Shown one piece after another: positions 22,170-34,629 of a stretch of 64,000 nt of DNA. The first letter of the stretch is position 1. Each line of letters starts with the position of its first letter. The stretch lies in NCBI GenBank assembly GCA_001986395.2, contig MQVO02000019.1, positions 124,001-188,000 on the forward strand. The letters are read 5' to 3'. This DNA comes from Irpex lacteus. Its lineage: Eukaryota; Basidiomycota; Agaricomycetes; Polyporales; Irpicaceae. The position numbers and the translations under genes were made by a program. Under the pieces are notes generated by a model. It did not search any database. It saw only the letters and a list, made by a program, of their open reading frames with translations, and had not been told where the DNA came from.

Positions 22170-24018
22170 CTAGAAGAAGAATTGAACGGCGACAGCGATG
22201 GCAGCAAGCGCGGTGCCAATGGGGAACAACACAGTCGAAGGTGCGGATGCCGAGGAAGACTGCTTAACGGAGACGGTGGCAAAGTTAGGGCAGGTGCGAC
22301 CAGCGGCAGTAAGGGCAGATGTCGGGAGGAGGACCTAACGAATACACGGTAAGTGATTAAGGACATTGAATTAAGCTGAATACACACCTGAGGCTTGCCA
22401 CCGGAACCAGTGACAGTGAGAGCACCGTTGCCATCAGCAGTGTACTTCGTGCAAGTGAGCACATCGTAGACTTCCTCATTCGCAGAGTAGTTGGCTCCGT
22501 TGACGGTCCAGGTGGGCGTCGACGAGCTTCCTTGGTTGGTGAGCAGAGCGACTAGAGGGGCCTTGGAAACGACGAGGCTGGATGCGCTGGAGTTGAGGAA
22601 CTGAACCTTCGTAGACAGGAAGTTGCTGTTGGCCTTGGCCGCAGCCTGACGAGCGGCAACCAATGCTAATGTGTGGTTGAAGAGAACATTGTTGGTGCTA
22701 TACCCAGAGAGCCAGAGACTATAATGCACATATGAGAAATCATAGTGTCGATGATACTATTGCACTTACGCTTCACGGTTGGCGGGGTCGGCGCCACCAG
22801 CATATCCTTGCTCTTGACCTGTGAAGACGTCAGACGGACTCACTGCGGCGAAATAACCAGTTCTGCTCACCATAGTACATAATCGGGATACCATCGCCGA
22901 CGAAGGGCCAGGCCATGGCGTTCATGATGAGCTGGTAATGGTGGTTGTTAGTCTAGTAAATGATAAACTTAGAAGAGACACTCACCGATCTGTCGTTGGT
23001 CTGGGAAGCGAGACGGGGCTGGTCATGATTCTCAAGGAAAGAACCGGTGTTGAAAGCGCCGTTCTTGTACGTGGTCTGGGAGGCCTTCACGGTTTCCGCA
23101 AGAGCAGATAGGTTTCCGGTGGTGGAGACGAAGCCGTTGATGAGAGGGTACCAATCAGGGTAGTCGAGCACAGAGTCGATGACCTGAGTGTAGTCGTTGA
23201 CATAAGTCGTCCTGTTATCGAGAACTTCTCCGATAGTGAAAACCCCAGCGGACTTGGCAAAGTCTGGCCAGAAGTCCTTGCGCACGTGCTTCACCGTATC
23301 GATACGAACACCATCGATGCTGTAGTTCTTCACGAGATCGCCAATCCACGAGTTCCAGGTGTTGACGATGTTCTGGTCCTCGGTGTTGACATCCGCAAGA
23401 GGCATCTTGCTGTCACCCAGCCAGCACTGTTCCACCGCCGTCTGGTTGTTGAAGTAGTCGCTGCCTTGGATGAGACATTCCGTGTGGAAGTCTGACTGCG
23501 TGTTGAATGGGGCAAAGGAGCCAAAGTTGGGTGGGTCCTGGGTAGCAGCCATGTGGTTCACGACGACATCTACCATCAGATACATTCCACGGTCATGGAG
23601 AGCCTTCGACAGCGCCTTCAAGTCGTCAGCGGAACCGAAGTGCGAGTTCAGCTGGGTGATGTCAGACGTCCAGTAGCCGTGGAACGCCTCGCCGTAGGCC
23701 GTCTCGCCTTCGACGTTCTTGACAACAGGAGATATCCAAACGGCGTCGAATCCCATCCCCTGGATGTAGTCTAACTTCTTGATAACGCCCTGCCATGTTC
23801 CGCCACAGTACTTGCGGTTCTCTGTATCGCACGACGGACTGGAACCATCCGGCGTCGCGAACCTATCTGTTACCAACTATTCGGGAAGATAAGTGTCGGG
23901 CCGACGCGCGCACGAAGCCGATGCTTACCTGGTAAATCGTTCGGTTTTGCCAGTCAGACGCACTGGCGGCGAGGGCTGGGGCAGCCAGCACAGAAGAAAG
24001 GAGGAGATACTTGAACAT
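22170..24018 (-). CDS. GH13 alpha-amylase, secreted and probably GPI-anchored, 528 aa
   Basis: Predicted endo-hydrolysis of alpha-1,4-glucan (starch, glycogen). Six exons on the minus strand: 24018-23929, 23876-22986, 22931-22871, 22818-22770, 22718-22388, 22334-22170, total 1587 nt with all phases consistent. Residues 1-18 form a signal peptide (MFKYLLLSSVLAAPALAA). The GH13 barrel shows VDVVVNH, GVRIDTVKH (nucleophile Asp about 223), IGEVLD (acid/base Glu about 247) and ENHDQPR (Asp about 315), i.e. all catalytic residues. A C-terminal beta domain follows. The last 55 codons end in a Ser-rich segment (KQSSSASAPS) and a hydrophobic tail (VLFPIGTALAAIAVAVQFFF) with no charged residues after it, the classic GPI-attachment signal. 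This suggests a wall- or membrane-tethered amylase. It is convergent with the beta-glucosidase. Confidence 0.94.
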
Positions 24019-27000
24019 CGTGGTGGTTTGGGGGAAAGGGGTGACACCGGTGAGGTTGGAATCGAGGCCTTAAAAATGAGCGGTGTTGAAGGACCGTGTT
24101 TGCAACGAGCGTCGATCTATGCCGGCGGCGCGAAAGGGTTTGGTCGCTAAAGGTAATGTACCGAAGAGAAGTAACGAAAGTCGTCTACAACGTCGTCGCC
24201 AACAAATACTTACGCTGAAGAGGTCGTCGTCGTCGTCGTCGTCGTAAAGAAAGAAACGGAGGACGTCGAGCTGTCGAACTTGGCACTTTCCCATTTTGGG
24301 TGACCGGCTCGTCGGCATCAAAAGCGGGGTACGAACCTTTTAGCGCGCATTGGATAACGTCACATCCTTAGACGCGAGCGTTTTCGTTATGCTATAGCTG
24401 TTACTTCGTCGTGCTGCCATGTACTGTAAGGTGTATCCATCAGCAGCCGCCTTCAAGCATTGTAACTCACCTATAGTACATTTTCTAGGTTTATTTCCAG
24501 CAATATCTGAGACCATGTACCGCGAAATCAATAAATTGGCTGCCGCATGAATTTCTTGGCACTTGCCAGTGACCACCCTCGGAATCGTCGGCCAACTGCT
24601 TTCATTTGCGGATAATTATTCAGATTGCATGGCATATGCTACCCGCCCTGTAATTTCCATGACCGCCCGCTCATAGTACGGGAGGCCTACGAAGGATGCG
24701 CCACTGGTGCAACAGACTGGTTGAAGCTTATACTGCGATACGTGCAGATTGAAATCAACAAATCAGTATGCAAATGTAGCGGTGACATACCTCACATTAT
24801 ATCTCTATGGTCGACGCTAGAATTATAGCTATAATCCTTTTTCTTCCCTGCGGTGGTTGGACTCACTGGCAGTAAATCATGAAGGCTGAGCGGCTGGAAT
24901 GTCTGGATGGCAGGCAGAAACTTGAAGTCAACCGGGGTCAACCGACAGTTTGACGAAGGTACAAAGGTATTTTGCTCAATTTTCTTAGGCGGACCGCCAT
25001 CTATTCGAGGCCATCTAGCAGATTTGACATTAGCCTGAGGCCCCTGTGGTCTCTGTTAATAACATGGATGGCTCACCAGCTTGGAATTGCAAGCGTTATC
25101 GCCAGCTGGAAAGAATTTATGAAGCAAGACTGCCGATGAGGTGCGTGAAGCTAAGCTGTTTGGCCATGCCACTGTCTAACTTTCGATAGGATAGGTTTAG
25201 AGTTGCGTAGAGGCTATCAGAGGGAGTGCGGCTGCCTTGGGTGGGTCACTGGCTTTCCACGGCCTGCGTTTCGACATCCTGGGCGTTATGTTGCTCAGGG
25301 TCTACCGACCCACGGTCCCTTCTTTGAACTAGGCTGAATTAGTGCAACCAGGTTCACTGAGGCGTCAAGCGTCATTGATACCGTGGTCGTATACTCCGCG
25401 AACCAGAACCCCATTATGATCGCGGAAAGCTCTCTCATCATCTTCATTGGACCCTTTCTGTAAAAGGCCGGTTTTTCCACCACTCCGTCCTTCTTTATAC
25501 CCACATCTTCTAGCGAGCTAACCCTTCCTGAACACCAGTACACTATGCAGATCCGCATCGTTACCGCATGTTCCCACAGCCCATGACAACTGGACGATTC
25601 ACGTCTTATCTTGCAGGCCTGTCGCCCGAAGTAACATCGTGCGTATATATTCTCCGAGAGCTTCACTGCCGACTGTCATCTTAGGGCGACCCCACGAGCC
25701 TACCTCCTCATCGCAGTTAGCCATCCGAGTCGCTCTCGCATCGGCGCCCGGTTCGCAATACACATCCCCAATCATAATATGACCATAACAGTGGGCATTG
25801 TGCTTCTGGAAATCACGAAGTGCACTCAACATTGGCTGTTCTTGGCTGCCGAAGTGTTGATAATATCATGATGCTGGTCATATGAAGACGAAGGTGCGTC
25901 TCGCCTGCGTTGATTCAATGTGAAAGTCTCAATATGTTGACGCAGAGTTCGAGCATCAAGTACTAGTCAGACATACCTTGCGCGTTCGAGACATGGCAGC
26001 TATCTTTACACGCCTGGAAACGCAGACACTTGGTCAAAGCCGTGTCAAGAGCAGTAGGTAAGGATAGTTTTTAGAGTCAAGCGAAGTCCACCCACTATGA
26101 CCCGTTTCTATGATTCAGACACACCGCACCTATCTCCTGGAAGCCGACTCGCCTCTCTTCGTCGTCATCTCCGTCGTAGGCCGTTTCTGACGCACCGAGT
26201 CCTGTAAGTCTCCCTAAGCAATTGCAACCCATGCCTCTGCCCCGCGTCTTCTGAGCGAGCGCGGCTGCAATAGCACGAGGTGGACCCTTTCCGGAGACGC
26301 TGTCAATCATGCCTCGCGGCACGCTTAGATTCTACCGATTCAAGTTCGCCCTTCGCTTCTTCGCATCGCCCACAGCTCATTGTTATCGACGTATGTTTTC
26401 ACAAAAACATAGCCTTTGGAAATTAACACAGCATCGGATTGCTGGATCAGATAATTTTCCATAATGACCCTAATGAAATTAGGAAAGGGTCTTCGGGCGA
26501 TGAGGAGGATACACCGACCACGCAGAGAGAAGCGGAAGGAAGAGACCGTGGCTTTTGTTCCATATTCAGAGCCCTTCCTTGGTAGGCCAATATCCTCCAG
26601 CCGGCTGGGTAGAGGCCATTAACGAGAGTTGCGGCAATAAGTCTCGGATGGTACGCCGGGAAACCGCGGGAGCGGCACGGCTGGAATCTTTCATTGACCG
26701 TTGAGCTTGTCCGATTGGTGGCGTTTGAGTTAGATGCTCAGGCGCAGATCATATGTATGTGTCATGGGAAAGTCACATACAAAGCGATCGATGTTGGTCT
26801 GGAACTCTCCTACGAATATGACGCCGAAGGTGTAAAGTTATATGTATTCAAACCTTCGTCTCGTACTGTAATTAAACTATACGGGATTAACTTTATGTAC
26901 AGTACAATAGCGTAACATGTGGCGTGGTATACAAATGAGAATGCAAACGAGGGATACATTTTCTGGAACAATGCCTGGTGTATGATAAATGTCGATTTTT

Positions 27001-27169
27001 AGTGTGAAATGTGGTGCTCGCACTACGCCGTTGACGACAGCTGAGCCAGCTTTGCGCCGAGCCACCATGTCCGAGTCGAAGGTTTTCAACAAGCGAGCAT
27101 ATAGAGCGACAGCGGAACAAAAACAGTACCTCCACCAACAGAAGACCAAGAGGAAAAACGGCAACCCTG
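24019..27169. other. Intergenic region upstream of amylase; no gene recognised
   Basis: The amylase 5' region lies at its left end. A perfect GTC triplet run occupies 24223-24245. Several frames of 60-120 codons occur on the minus strand (for example 25295-25666), without motifs or plausible splice chains. The 26,480-26,600 stretch is purine-rich. Nothing supports an RNA gene. Confidence 0.5.
24223..24245. repeat. GTC trinucleotide microsatellite
   Basis: Uninterrupted GTC repeats, just over seven units. On the minus strand they read as an Asp run, but no gene is supported there. Confidence 0.85.
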
Positions 27170-28761
27170 CTACTGATACACGAAACTGTCAAAGAGAGCA
27201 GTCGCGTCCATATACGGATCACATGCCAACGAAGTCTGCGGCTCCGTCAGAGCCAAAGGCGAAGGAGGAAGCGGTGATCTCGAGGAGACGGAGGAGGCCG
27301 AGGAAGATATGGATTGGGCATAGTTCCAAAGTCCGTTGGTAGGATAGTCGACCGGCGTGCTCGGGTTACTCGAGCATTCGTCCTCAAAGTTGAAGAGGAG
27401 CTCAGGCATACCTACCAGTGCGGTACCCCCGAGTAACGGTGGAGTGCGTAACATTGCGGCATCGATGAGTGGACTTGGCTAGACAACGTCAAATGAGAGG
27501 GTCGTCAGACTCGGTTAGAGTTGACAGTGTATAGTAAGTTAGGTAACTGACCGACGAGCCGGAAGAGAGCGCCGCAAAGTCCGCCTCCACTTCTCCACAA
27601 CTAGAGCGTGGGGACAGTGGAGGGGTGTAGGCGGCCAACGCATATGCAGGGGCAGAAGCATCTACGAAGTGGTAAATGGTGGAGAGAAGGACAGAAGACA
27701 TGTTGTTGACATCGGTGGGCATTGGAAGGCGGACGACCTGCAGATGGATGGTGTAGGCTGACAGATCTGTGGAGCACAGGCCAGTCAGTTAACAATCTCG
27801 TGAAAGCGCCAAAATGAAACTCACCGTCTATCTCACACAGTAGCGACCAGTGCTGAGGGACAAGAGTTGTGCTGTACGTGTACAGCGGAAACGAACTGCC
27901 AGGTTCGGATATCGGCGGTCCACAAGAGACGGTCATGGGAGCGCACTCTTGCTGGACGAAATGGCCATTCTTGTAAATATGGAAGACAGCCTGACAGAGC
28001 ATTTGACCGCGAAGCCTAAAGCTGACGGTGGGGTCGATTGCGTGGAGGGGCCGTGCATCATGTGCATTGATATCGGAAAGCAAGAGAGACGACGAGGGGG
28101 GATAGAAGGCGCTGTGAGGAGGCAGGATGTTGATGTAAACCTCGTTGGATACCGAGATGGCAAGAGGCATCGAAGACGAGGTCAAATGTGGTTGCGCTGC
28201 CACTGGGCGTGATCCCGACGGGCGTGCTCTCCCGTCCTCGCTGTGAGGACGTTTAGGATGCATCATCTCGTAGTGTTTATCCGAGATTGCTTTCAATACT
28301 GTTCAATAGTCAGTGTTGCGCTCCGCCACCGTATCCAAGCCACTTACTGTGCTTTCCGGAGCTCGTGTCCCTCAGCTGCTGTATCCGGCTCCCGACCTGT
28401 TTCGGGGTGCGACGGTGCCCTGTTGTCTCAAATATGTGGTCCGCTACAAACTTGTTTCGCATAGGGAAGCGGCCTAGCACCCGATTTGACTTTGCTTCGG
28501 CCGGCCGATATCTTTCCAGTCCTGTTCATTGGTTAGTATCGTGTGCTGGGAGTGATAACGACCAACCACACCTTCAATCAATGCTGATTCGAGTTCAGGA
28601 GGCCAGACGGCCTCCTCCTTCCCTTTCATATTCCTCCAGCATTTGCGTGAGTTGAGTATGGTCTTCACTGCTTTGCTGGTACCGGCATCCGAACCGTCAT
28701 CGGGTGACGCATCCCGAAGAGCTTTTACAGTGGCACGAACGGCTGAGGCGGAGGCAGGCAT
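27170..28761 (-). CDS. TEA/ATTS-domain transcription factor (AbaA/Tec1-like), 453 aa
   Basis: Predicted nuclear DNA-binding regulator. In ascomycetes and yeasts this family controls conidiation or filamentation; the basidiomycete role is inferred. Five exons: 28761-28572, 28521-28348, 28298-27825, 27766-27552, 27478-27170, total 1362 nt, all phases consistent. The TEA domain spans exons 1-2 (residues about 45-120): VWPPELESALIEG, RPAEAKSNRVLGRFPMRN, ADHIFETTGHRRTPKQVGSR, IQQLRDTSSGKH. This includes the conserved recognition helix with RRTPKQVGSRIQQL. The middle region (EVYINILPP, VSFRLRGQMLCQAVFHIYKNG) resembles the conserved C-terminal half of fungal TEA proteins. A Ser/Pro-rich, presumably disordered activation region ends the protein. 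It stands alone with long intergenic flanks, as is common for developmental regulators. Confidence 0.92.
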
Positions 28762-31175
28762 CGTATGCTTCCGTAGAGAACAGAGAGTCGAGGGGTGGAG
28801 GGATGATGGCCATCCCGTCTAAGGCATGGCGCTATTTGTACTAGCGTGCAGACCCAAGAGTGGCAGTAGGACGCGAAGCTCGCGTATCCACACGTAAGAT
28901 GGTGTCGACTAGATTCCCGAGAATATGATACTCCCTAAAAGGCAACAGATGTGAATCTACCTGAAAAGGGTTGACATGATCGTATCCCAGGCACTGCAAT
29001 CCGGTAGCGTGGTGCCTTGCGTTAAAGGACCCTGAGGGCTTAAGATAATTCGGAGCGGGCGAAAGCAATGACCGATCAGCTACAGCGATGCGATGCTTAC
29101 TGGTTCTTGTTTCTGTGTTGATGAAGCAGACCTCACTCATGCAGGAGCTGGCAGACCTGTACAGTGAACGTGTTCGCACGCCCGCGGTCCGAACATGGCA
29201 TCGTGGAAATGTGGTGCAGTAGTCTAGCATATCGAGCTGGCTTGTTGCTGGTGATCCCATCTTTCCAGTTGTATTCGCAGCCGCACAAAGCAGAACAAAA
29301 CAGAAGGTGGTGCGAATCATGCAGCCTGTCCCGTGAGATTAGACAGATGCATTGGTGCGGGGCCAGACAACCTTACTCACAGAAATCGACTAGTACCAAT
29401 CGAGAAACATGGCATCTCCGAACGCGCGCCCCGCCACTAGTAAACGTGTGTTCACCTAAAGATATAATACGACCCAGACTCGACGGTGGGTCCGTGAGTT
29501 GCAGTTAATTATCGATCCTCGTGCTCGGGTCAGCAGCCGCTAGCCTCGGGGTTGGGCTTGCGTGACGGGGAGATCTGCTAAATCGACGCGTACCTGCTGT
29601 AATAATTGTATTGCACGTCCGGAGACATCTAAACACCTACTTTCGACTGCGTCTGGACTGAAAGACTACCATTCGCGTCTTTGAAGATGACAGTCAAGAG
29701 ACAGCTCGATCAGTGGGCAAAGAGGACACGAGAGGAGACGGCGATACTATCTCTGCGAATATGGAGATTGCCGAAGCAGATCCTCCTTTCTGGGTATATG
29801 TCTAAGTTCGAGCTTCTTCCACATTGAGCAATTTCACAAAAATAGGCAAGCGTTCAATCCAAGATTCTATACCTTGTATATCAGAATAACATACCCACGC
29901 GCGTGAGCAGATACATAACTTACAAGAAGGTATACTTACTCCATTGATGATTCGGTCTCGCGTCTATGAGCGGATAGGTCGGCCGAATCAGCCGCCCCCA
30001 GGCTGTCAACAGAGTGCGCGTGCCCAATAGGGCTTTGTACAACGGGTTGTACCTTAGTGAAGAGTCGGACTAGGTACGCACCGATAACTTAAGAGAGTGT
30101 AGCCTACACAAAGATAGTCTATGAAAGCGGCTTTGGTCTTGTTCACGGTGCTATTTGCTCGTCACAGGCTCCGTACCGTTCATCAGCATTCGGGAAGACT
30201 GTATCTGCGGGGATTGAGACGTACGACGACATGGCGGATATCAGCAACACTGTGAACAATAGGCACAGAAGATAGATCTAGCAGCTGGTTTTGCCTTCCT
30301 CTTTGCTGTGTAGCGAGCGTTGGGCCCGAGCATCAAGCTTCTTTCAAGAGATGTAGTACGCGTACGAGTTTCAGATGTCCCTATGACGGATGGCTAGGGT
30401 CAAAGTGACGGTTCCGCATCTTGTTTATTGGACTACGTTTGTATATAGAAACCTGTTGCTCTGCTACTATCAGTGCATGTCAGTTTTGCCACCCATTACC
30501 AACAATGGTGGTAGTCAGTGAACACATCTGGACAAGGAACTGAGCCGTATGCGTCATACGATGGGAGGCATGGATGAGCGAGCCACAGTTCCGGTCTCTA
30601 ACCGTCACTGTGACATGGCGATCATGGCAGATACGTTCTCGCGAATGATCTTGACCACATTCGCGGGAACGACTATTCAGTCCGAATCCTGCTCAGCCAC
30701 CGTACGCCAAGCGGTTGCATTCTAAGACAATAATCGTGTACTGTTCCACTCAGTACGACGGATGCTATCAATTAAAAACGGTGCATTGTGAGTCCATGAA
30801 TGACTCACGACGCCGCTACTCGGTGTACTTGACCACCGACACATCGCGTACCTGGTACAACCATGCATCCACAAACCTGTCGTTTATTGAGTTGTTATCC
30901 ATCAGTACTCCATGCATAAAAGCGACGGGTGGGGTAACCGACGTTGGCCTTCATGGTCTCCCTCCAATAAGGTGAGTGCAATTCGCGAGGTAGGTCCTGT
31001 TATTGATACACTGCGCTCCATAATAATGACAGATGTGATAGTTTGTAGACTGTGGAAGCTGATTCAGGCTGAGGTAGAGTGAAGTAAGTCGATGGTGAAA
31101 ATTCGTGATCCATGTTCGTCGTGTCGTTGTGGGGTCTGTCACGTAGGCGACAAACCTGGGAGGTAGCTTGTGGTC
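28762..31175. other. Long intergenic region, no gene recognised
   Basis: 2.4 kb upstream of the TEA gene and downstream of the permease. A 159-codon minus frame at 28841-29320 and shorter ones have no motif and no conserved structure. This may be an extended promoter of the transcription factor. Confidence 0.5.
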
Positions 31176-33919
31176 TCAAAGGCTTATGATCCGGGTGCCA
31201 AAGTCGGCGACGGAAAAAGAAAATTGTCGACCGGGGCAGGACATGAACATCAGCGTTGTTGGTATATTGAGGTAGTGGGCGAGCGCAGCGACGTTCTGTG
31301 GCGTAAATTGACCTTTGACGAGAATCTAAGTGGAGTTGCAAGTTCGGCGGATTTACACGGTACCATAATTGAGGAAATAGCGGCCCATTTGTCAGCCATG
31401 ATGGACAGGGTGTCGAGGTGGACTATCAAACTCACTAGGTCAACTGTGATCTCCGGGAATGCTTCGTCAAGAACTGTAGAGAGTCTACGGTCAGTCACTG
31501 TGCTGCCAATCGGTCGGCTATGTACGTGGTGATCCTAAACTTGAAAAGCAGGAAACACACCGCCGAAAAAACACGAAGGAAACAATCACGCACTCTTCCA
31601 GTTAGCTTCCATCTCTGACGGGATGCCATACTCCTCATCATAAAAATGAACTAGTTTCAAACAGGATGTTTCCTCGTTCTGGCTCACGTATAACAGCTTG
31701 TGGAAAAGGATATTGATCTATCGCAAACAGAAAATCATGCATGTCAATTGGAAGTCGGATACTGCGCTAGAGGGATTGGTGGTATGGAAGCCATACCTCG
31801 TCCGATTTGACCAAAATGCACACGGGCTGCCGTCGCAGGTGGCTCATCGCGGTTGTCAAACTGACGCCCCAGTTCCGTGTCCACGCGGCCTTCCGCACAT
31901 ATTTTGATTGATCGTAGAGCCATAGAACGGCGTGGATTAGGCGAGAGGCCTTCATCGTCCCGTAGAAGAACGCTGCAATCACGAAAAAGTACGCAGCAGC
32001 GTATCTACCGAGACATCGGAGTGAGAATCAGGAATCGGCGGTATCGAAAGACTGTAGGCCTAACACGTACCCGACGATACTAGGGTCAATGGCTACGTTG
32101 CCTCCAATCATAACGGCAACGATGGCCAAAGTCAGTAGTACCTCCACAAGTGGCGCACTTGTTTCCCTGTACAAACGACCGCGGTTGAACTTGAGCAGCA
32201 GGGCGGCAAGTGGGAAAAGTGCCATGACCGTCAACCAAATCAGCGAAAACCTGTTAGGCGGTTATTTCAAGCCCTATGAGTGCAATCCGTAAACTTACAT
32301 CTTTGAAACGATGCTCAGATTGGCTCCGGAAATTGCGTACAGCGCAAAGCTGAACCCGAAGAAAGCGAGGATTGAGTATGCAGGAGCATCGGTAATAGGA
32401 AGTCTCCGCCTGAACAATTGCGGCAACAAGCGATCTCGTGCGAGGCGTTCGAACAGCTCACATGCACTCAGTATACCTAAAGATACGACAGCGTTTCAGC
32501 GCGCAGAAGGGCGGTTCGACTACACCTCTGGGACGTGAACGGCACCGACCACTTACCGTTTAGTACTCCACCACATAATACAATGACAGCATCTGCAACT
32601 GTTATGATACGCAACCATTTCCCAGCGGCCTGTCGGAAAGGGTTCAATATAGTCGCGCTTTGCACTTTGCTATAAATGTCCACTTACGGTTTCCGCAAGT
32701 ATACTAAGAACATTGCCACCGCTGAGAACCGTGTCCAGCGGAACGAGTGCAAGAACAAACAGCATTGCCATCACATCTACAACGATCGCCGGATAATGTA
32801 AATTCCGCAGCACCTTCGGGTAACGACTGTGCTTTATACTTGAAGCATATGACGGTATGCCTGAATCGAGCCTAATAAGTATCGTGGGAAATGAACATAG
32901 GACAGCACGGAAACGCACATTCAAACCCAGTGAGCCCCAAAATCCCAATGCACACACCATTAAAAACCTGATGGGCTATCTCGCTTGCGGAAAGGGTCCT
33001 CAGCCCGATATGCCAGTTCTGGCTGATTTGCGAGTTCCCTTGACGGCCCCAAGCAACGGCAGAAGCAATAAAGAGAGTAAGCATCGTGCCGAGCTGAACA
33101 TCAGAGTCAGGATATACCGGCTTACGAGTCACGATACCTCACTTACGTGTAGCGTAAAAACCACCAAAGCTATACGGGCGCTCTCTCTAAGACCGCTCAG
33201 GCTTATCGTGGCAAATATGACCAGGATGAGGAGCGTCCCAACAATGACGGGGAAGGGCAGATGCACCTCCCCGGCAAGGTATGACACTGCTGTTGCCGCT
33301 GATACGACGGCAGTAGCTGCGTAATCGAGCAATAACAATGCCGCACTTATCAGTGCTAGGTTTTTGGAACCTACATTGAGCCTGAATAAGGAATACAGTC
33401 ATTGGGAAGAACAATCGATGCGAACTCTAAATAGGCTCACAAGTAGGTGTACGGCGCGCCGCTTATCGGCAGTGCAGACGCCAGCTCCTCCATTATAGGC
33501 CTCCAGAACCACACAATCATAGTCGATATGGTTAAGGAGATGGGAGAACTATAAAGCAGTTAATAATAAGATTACACGGAGGCTCAACAGAACCTACAGC
33601 ACACTGGAGACCGCGACAACCGCCGGAAGTGTATAGAACACACCGCCTAGGATAGAGTTTCCAGCTATGGCGCTCGCTGAGAACTGTCCCAAGGTGACCC
33701 TTCGGCGAGCGTCTTGAATGTCTTTCTCCCCTTTGGAGAGCTCGGGCTCTCGCAGTTCAACCCGGGACAGCGTGCCCCAGCCAGAGAACTCGAACGCGTT
33801 TGGCAAATGAAAGAAGCGAGAGGGTATGCTTGTAGATTTCACACCCCCGCCTTCGCGCGGCCGTTGCCGCTGTCTGCGTAGGATGACATCAAACTGTGCA
33901 GATTCGAATGAGGGAGGGG
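31176..33919 (-). CDS. APC-family amino-acid permease (first exon not resolved)
   Basis: Predicted plasma-membrane transporter with about 12 membrane segments. Exon ends on the minus strand: first seen exon about 33919-33598, then 33548-33441, 33381-33147, 33093-32919, 32860-32688, 32629-32557, 32476-32299, 32250-32071, one from 32004, and further 3' exons to TGA at 31176. Phases agree throughout. Family features: the cytosolic start FESAQFDVILRRQRQRP, first helix GNSILGGVFYTLPAVVAVSSV, WRPIMEELASALPISGAPYTYL, LGLTGFECIPSY, ALVPLDTVLSGGNVLSILAE, then a hydrophilic tail with LRRQPVCILVKSDE, CLKLVHFYDEEYGIPSE, LDEAFPEITVDL and LMFMSCPGRQFSF. The frame is open upstream of 33842 to an acceptor-like TAG near 33930, so the initiator must lie in a short upstream exon that could not be placed. 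Substrate unknown. Confidence 0.88.
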
Positions 33920-34629
33920 GGCGGCCACCTATGAATAAGTAGCACCCAGCTGTTTAGCGATACAATGAAAATACGTTTGTTCTACAGACCTATGGGGGAC
34001 GATGCAGGGCTATGAAGGGATGAACTTGATAAAGGTTCCACGGCTACCCATTCCTCTAATGCGTATGTATCCGTGGAGGCTTCTTCTGGGTGAGGGTGCT
34101 TGTCCATGTTCCTAGTAGGTTGTGTATGTAGAACGCGCTTTGTTCAAGTTTTGATAAAATAGTGATGAAAGAACAGTGCGGGTACAATGTCAAATAAATA
34201 GGAGGAGTGCAAGTTTTCGAGCAGTCTTTGCCATGAGACAGTGCCCGAGGTGTTGGTTGAAGTCCAAGTTTCGAAAACATAAGTCATGGTGTGATAGATT
34301 TCTCCTGAGCGTCGCGCCGTTCGATTGGCCCTCTCACGATCGGAATCGGCAGATCATATCGGGACTTTTACGATGTGGCGGCCTCTAGCATGAGCTCAGC
34401 ACCGTATGTTTATCTCAGCAAATAATCCGTCACTCTTGAGTATGCTATAGTCACAAACACATTAAAGTTATGAAACATGAGACAGGCGAGTTCCACGTGC
34501 TACGATAAGCAATTATTCTAGCGATGTGGTCAACTGGGCTTCGATGTCCTCCCACCACTACTTATGCTGCAACCTCTTTGGGTGAGCCTTCAAGCTTCAA
34601 TATTCAGCGTCCCACTGACACGCTTCCAA
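33920..34629. other. Intergenic: permease 5' region and reductase A 3' region
   Basis: Contains the unresolved first exon and promoter of the permease on the minus strand. No other gene seen. Confidence 0.5.

Noticed and set aside
22953..23000. Extension of amylase exon 2 past 22986 (VSVSSKFIIY then stop)
   Set aside because: This is intron read-through; the GTGAG donor at 22985 and the next exon restore the conserved GDGIPIMYYG motif.
28841..29320. 159-codon minus-strand frame
   Set aside because: No domain, no splice context and odd composition (Cys/Arg/Ser scattered); long chance frames are common in this GC range.
32007..32067. Permease intron donor at GTGTTAGG (32066)
   Set aside because: It breaks the phase of the following helix; the GTACGT donor four bases earlier keeps SIVG-YAAAYFF in frame.
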